A DNA stretch of 64,000 nucleotides from Lutjanus erythropterus (lineage: Eukaryota > Chordata > Actinopteri > Lutjaniformes > Lutjanidae). The stretch lies in assembly GCA_020091685.1 (NCBI GenBank), contig CM034607.1, positions 15,801,221-15,865,220 on the forward strand, read 5' to 3'. Each line of letters opens with the position of its first letter. The stretch's first letter is position 1. The notes under the pieces are model-generated. The model did no database searches. It worked only from the letters and a program-made list of their open reading frames with translations, and was not told the origin of the DNA. The translations under genes were made by a program, and so were the position numbers. This document shows positions 61,926 through 64,000 of the stretch, in pieces.

Positions 61926-61968
61926 CTCTATTTGCTCCAGTGTGTCTTGTAGTTTGGAATTCAATTCG
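61926..61968 (-). CDS. vps50: vps50 exon (about human residues 219-233)
   Basis: This 43-nt exon is the most upstream one visible. It begins with the last base of a serine codon and then reads ELNSKLQDTLEQIE, which matches the vertebrate VPS50 segment at the end of an N-terminal helix. It is bordered by a CAG acceptor (61969-61971) and a GTATG donor (61925 downwards) and ends in complete codons, so the next exon begins in phase 0. The segment belongs to the Vps54_N-like coiled-coil region, which is thought to pack against the other tether subunits. The preceding exon, which must supply the first two bases of the serine codon, was not found up to 64000 and must lie upstream. Confidence 0.9.
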
Positions 61969-63159
61969 CTGTAAGGGGAAAAAAGAAGGTGGATTAGTAC
62001 ATCGATTCTAAAGACAAATAAGGAATCCATTCATAAATATATGTTTAAGACATTAATGGTGGTGACAATAACATTTTAAAAGTAATTTTAAAAATAATGG
62101 AAAATGTCCATCCCAAGTTACTGGAACCTGAGCAAATTCATTAAAGATGTTTCATACATTTCACCAAGTCATTTGAACAGTCACAAAATCCAAATATGCT
62201 CAATTTCAAAATAATAAGAAACAGAGAAATGTAAGCAAATCTTCATATTTTACAGTCTGTAACCAGCAAATCATGGTTTTAGCATATAAATAATAAATTA
62301 TGATATTCAGTGATGAAAATTGCTAGCAATTATGCATCGATTAACTGAGTATCATAGGAGCTAGAATATGGCACAGTTTATATTTTCAAATTAATAATCT
62401 CAAATAGAACCCCTTTATCAACATGCTGCAGCTGTGTGTCTTGTGATTTTCCACAAACAAAGAAAAGAGGGAGCAAAAGTATAAGCAATGGATGTATTTC
62501 CAACAAACATTTTGAGATTGTGAGTTTTTTGTGTTTCATGTGTTCATAATCTTTCAATTTCACAGTGGAGTCTGTTATGCAAATTGTGAGTGTTCGCATG
62601 TACCAGACTATTACTGGTAGAAAAGGCCTGTGCATCCTTTTCGTGTGATTTTGCCCCATCCTGAGAAAGGCTTTCAGCTCAAAAGCCGCAAAGCAGTAAC
62701 AGAAATCAGGACTACTTTGCCCATCCCAAGACACCAGCAATTCCCTTGTGACTCCCCCTGCACTGCACCCATTGATAATCATCCTCTGTTCCACCGTTTC
62801 CCTGCCTCTGTCCCTGCTTTGCTTGGGGTCTTTTTCAGGTCAGCCTGCTCTTATGTTGTGCCTTGTGAGACCGCAGTTGCCCAAGGGAGAGAGTGTCCTT
62901 AACAAATTGCTAATTAAGCATCTTAGCTTCAGTTTAGGATGGAGCGAGGAGGAGAGAGCAGAGAAAGTGAGAGGAAACTGCAGATTGTGTCCCATGGGTC
63001 ATTTACAAAACAGGTAACAAAATGTACATGCCATTTCAGAACTTCATGGGCTGTATGCCTTTTTTATCGTCCATATATGTGTGAGAAATGTCACAGACAG
63101 GAATCCACACCAACTGAATATCCAACATGTAGGAAATGTTCAAACAAAGTAAAGAGAAA
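61969..63159 (-). other. vps50: vps50 intron, upstream part, continues past the window
   Basis: This intron ends with TTACAG at 61969 on the transcribed strand. No exon matching the preceding VPS50 segment (an amphipathic helix ending KHYSCI) was found. It is AT-rich, with chance open frames and nothing further that I recognise. Confidence 0.65.
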
Positions 63160-64000
63160 GATAAGCAACACTTTATTTGAAGATGTTAAAATGAAACTGT
63201 CATAACCGTGTTGTGACACCTGTAATTAACATGATGGAGTCTTTATGAACATTTATGATTGTTGAGCTCCCCCTTTATTACTGTTGTCATTAAGTCTCAT
63301 TCAGACGATTGTCATTTTTAATGCAAAGTTGTCCCTGTTTGAGATGTCTTCATTGTGATGACTTCACATCAACCAAGAACTATGGTGGCCAGTTTTACAG
63401 GGAATACAATAACAAGGTGGTTTTCTTGCAGTGTTTAGCTCCTGGCGCTATAGGGCAGAGGCAGCTAATTAGACAGCTAGCTATAGGGCTAAACAAGCTA
63501 ACTATCTAATGCCAGCAACTACAGATAACAGCAGATAGCAGTTTGCATACATTAGCAACAAGTACGTAGCTAACCAGTGTCTGTCCATCAGGTAACTCTG
63601 TAAGCTAAGTCACCTTGGTACTAGACTCTTAGTGAAAACTTTATGACAAATCCAAATGGTAGCACTTTATGTGAAGTCAAGAGAATTACTCATGACACCC
63701 TTATAAAAGGATCTGATGGTGTAATAAAGCATCTTTATGAAAAATGTACAAAATGTACAACTTTAATTTATCAAGGAATATATTCATGACACAATCACAG
63801 TGGTCTCATAATGGCCAATGTCAACCATATAAGACAGTATAATGTATAGTTAAACCATAAAGGAAAATAGTTTTGTTAAAATTCATAAAAAGACAACTGA
63901 AATGACCAAATGACACTTATTGACAACAGTCAAACATGTATAAAGACTCTTTCATGTTCATGGCAGGTGTCATGACATGGTTATGACAGTGTCATCAGTC
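63160..64000. repeat. Dispersed repeat with ACACTTTATTTGAAG-type starts
   Basis: Two segments begin alike: AACACTTTATTTGAAG at about 63168 and AGCACTTTATGTGAAG at about 63660. Both are followed by words such as TTATGAACATTTATGA, TCATGACA and TTATTGACAACAGTCA. The second runs off the window at 64000. It resembles a common teleost dispersed repeat (from memory). The stretch 63330-63655 between them has repeated GCTAGCTAA-type words. Confidence 0.5.

Larger units (their letters stand above)
9766..61968 (-). other. vps50: vps50 (syndetin) gene, internal part, 13 exons
   Basis: This is the span of the vps50 exons visible here; the gene continues past both ends of the window. VPS50 replaces VPS54 on the shared VPS51/VPS52/VPS53 core to form EARP, a tethering complex that promotes recycling from endosomes to the plasma membrane; in worms and neurons it also acts in dense-core vesicle maturation (known of the family). 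The exons follow one another in protein order with compatible phases and GT-AG borders. They cover the end of the N-terminal Vps54_N-like coiled-coil region and the central acidic linker. The C-terminal Syndetin_C domain is not here. Introns range from 143 bp to about 13.9 kb. Eleven exons read cleanly; those at 15511-15613 and 14185-14297 are frame-broken. Human residue numbers in the exon entries are approximate and from memory. Confidence 0.95.

Overview
The window looks like intronic and exonic DNA of a ray-finned (teleost) fish. Coding sequence is split into short GT-AG exons on the minus strand. Most of the rest is intron filled with microsatellites and with fish-type transposon remnants: Tc1-like, hAT, small TIR elements, a tRNA-derived SINE and L1/Tx1-like LINE debris. 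I see no bacterial, viral or CRISPR content. No second protein-coding gene can be supported.

The one gene is vps50 (syndetin, formerly CCDC132), transcribed from high to low coordinates. Thirteen consecutive internal exons were placed by following reading phase from one splice site to the next and comparing with the vertebrate protein as I remember it. They are 61926-61968, 60360-60458, 55301-55441, 42309-42441, 28330-28421, 28092-28186, 26095-26193, 23442-23532, 21225-21410, 18072-18190, 15511-15613, 14185-14297 and 9766-9846. Together they cover about residues 220-685 of a protein of about 960 residues. The first exons, the promoter and the C-terminal Syndetin_C exons lie outside the window. 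VPS50 is the subunit that makes a VPS51/52/53 core into EARP, the endosome-associated recycling tether.

Layout from low to high coordinates: 1-9765 is intron with a SINE-like head, a 33-bp minisatellite and a nested TIR element. 9766-28421 holds ten exons separated by introns of 0.1-4.3 kb. 28422-42308 is the longest intron, with a dead LINE, a SINE, a long ATT microsatellite and a Tc1 fragment. 42442-55300 is a second very long intron, with a small hAT element, a LINE reverse-transcriptase fragment and a hAT element nested in a larger TIR element. 55301-61968 holds the three most upstream exons seen here. 61969-64000 is intron with a dispersed repeat.

The most unusual signal is in two neighbouring exons, 15511-15613 and 14185-14297. 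They are clearly vps50 by similarity and splice sites, but they carry several small deletions that break the frame, while the other eleven exons are intact. Exon 15511-15613 is also squeezed between a TIR element ending about 31 bp before its 3' splice site and a (CA)n run beginning at intron base +7 after its 5' splice site. Local assembly error is the likeliest cause of the breaks; real gene decay is possible. I found no convincing new biological system.
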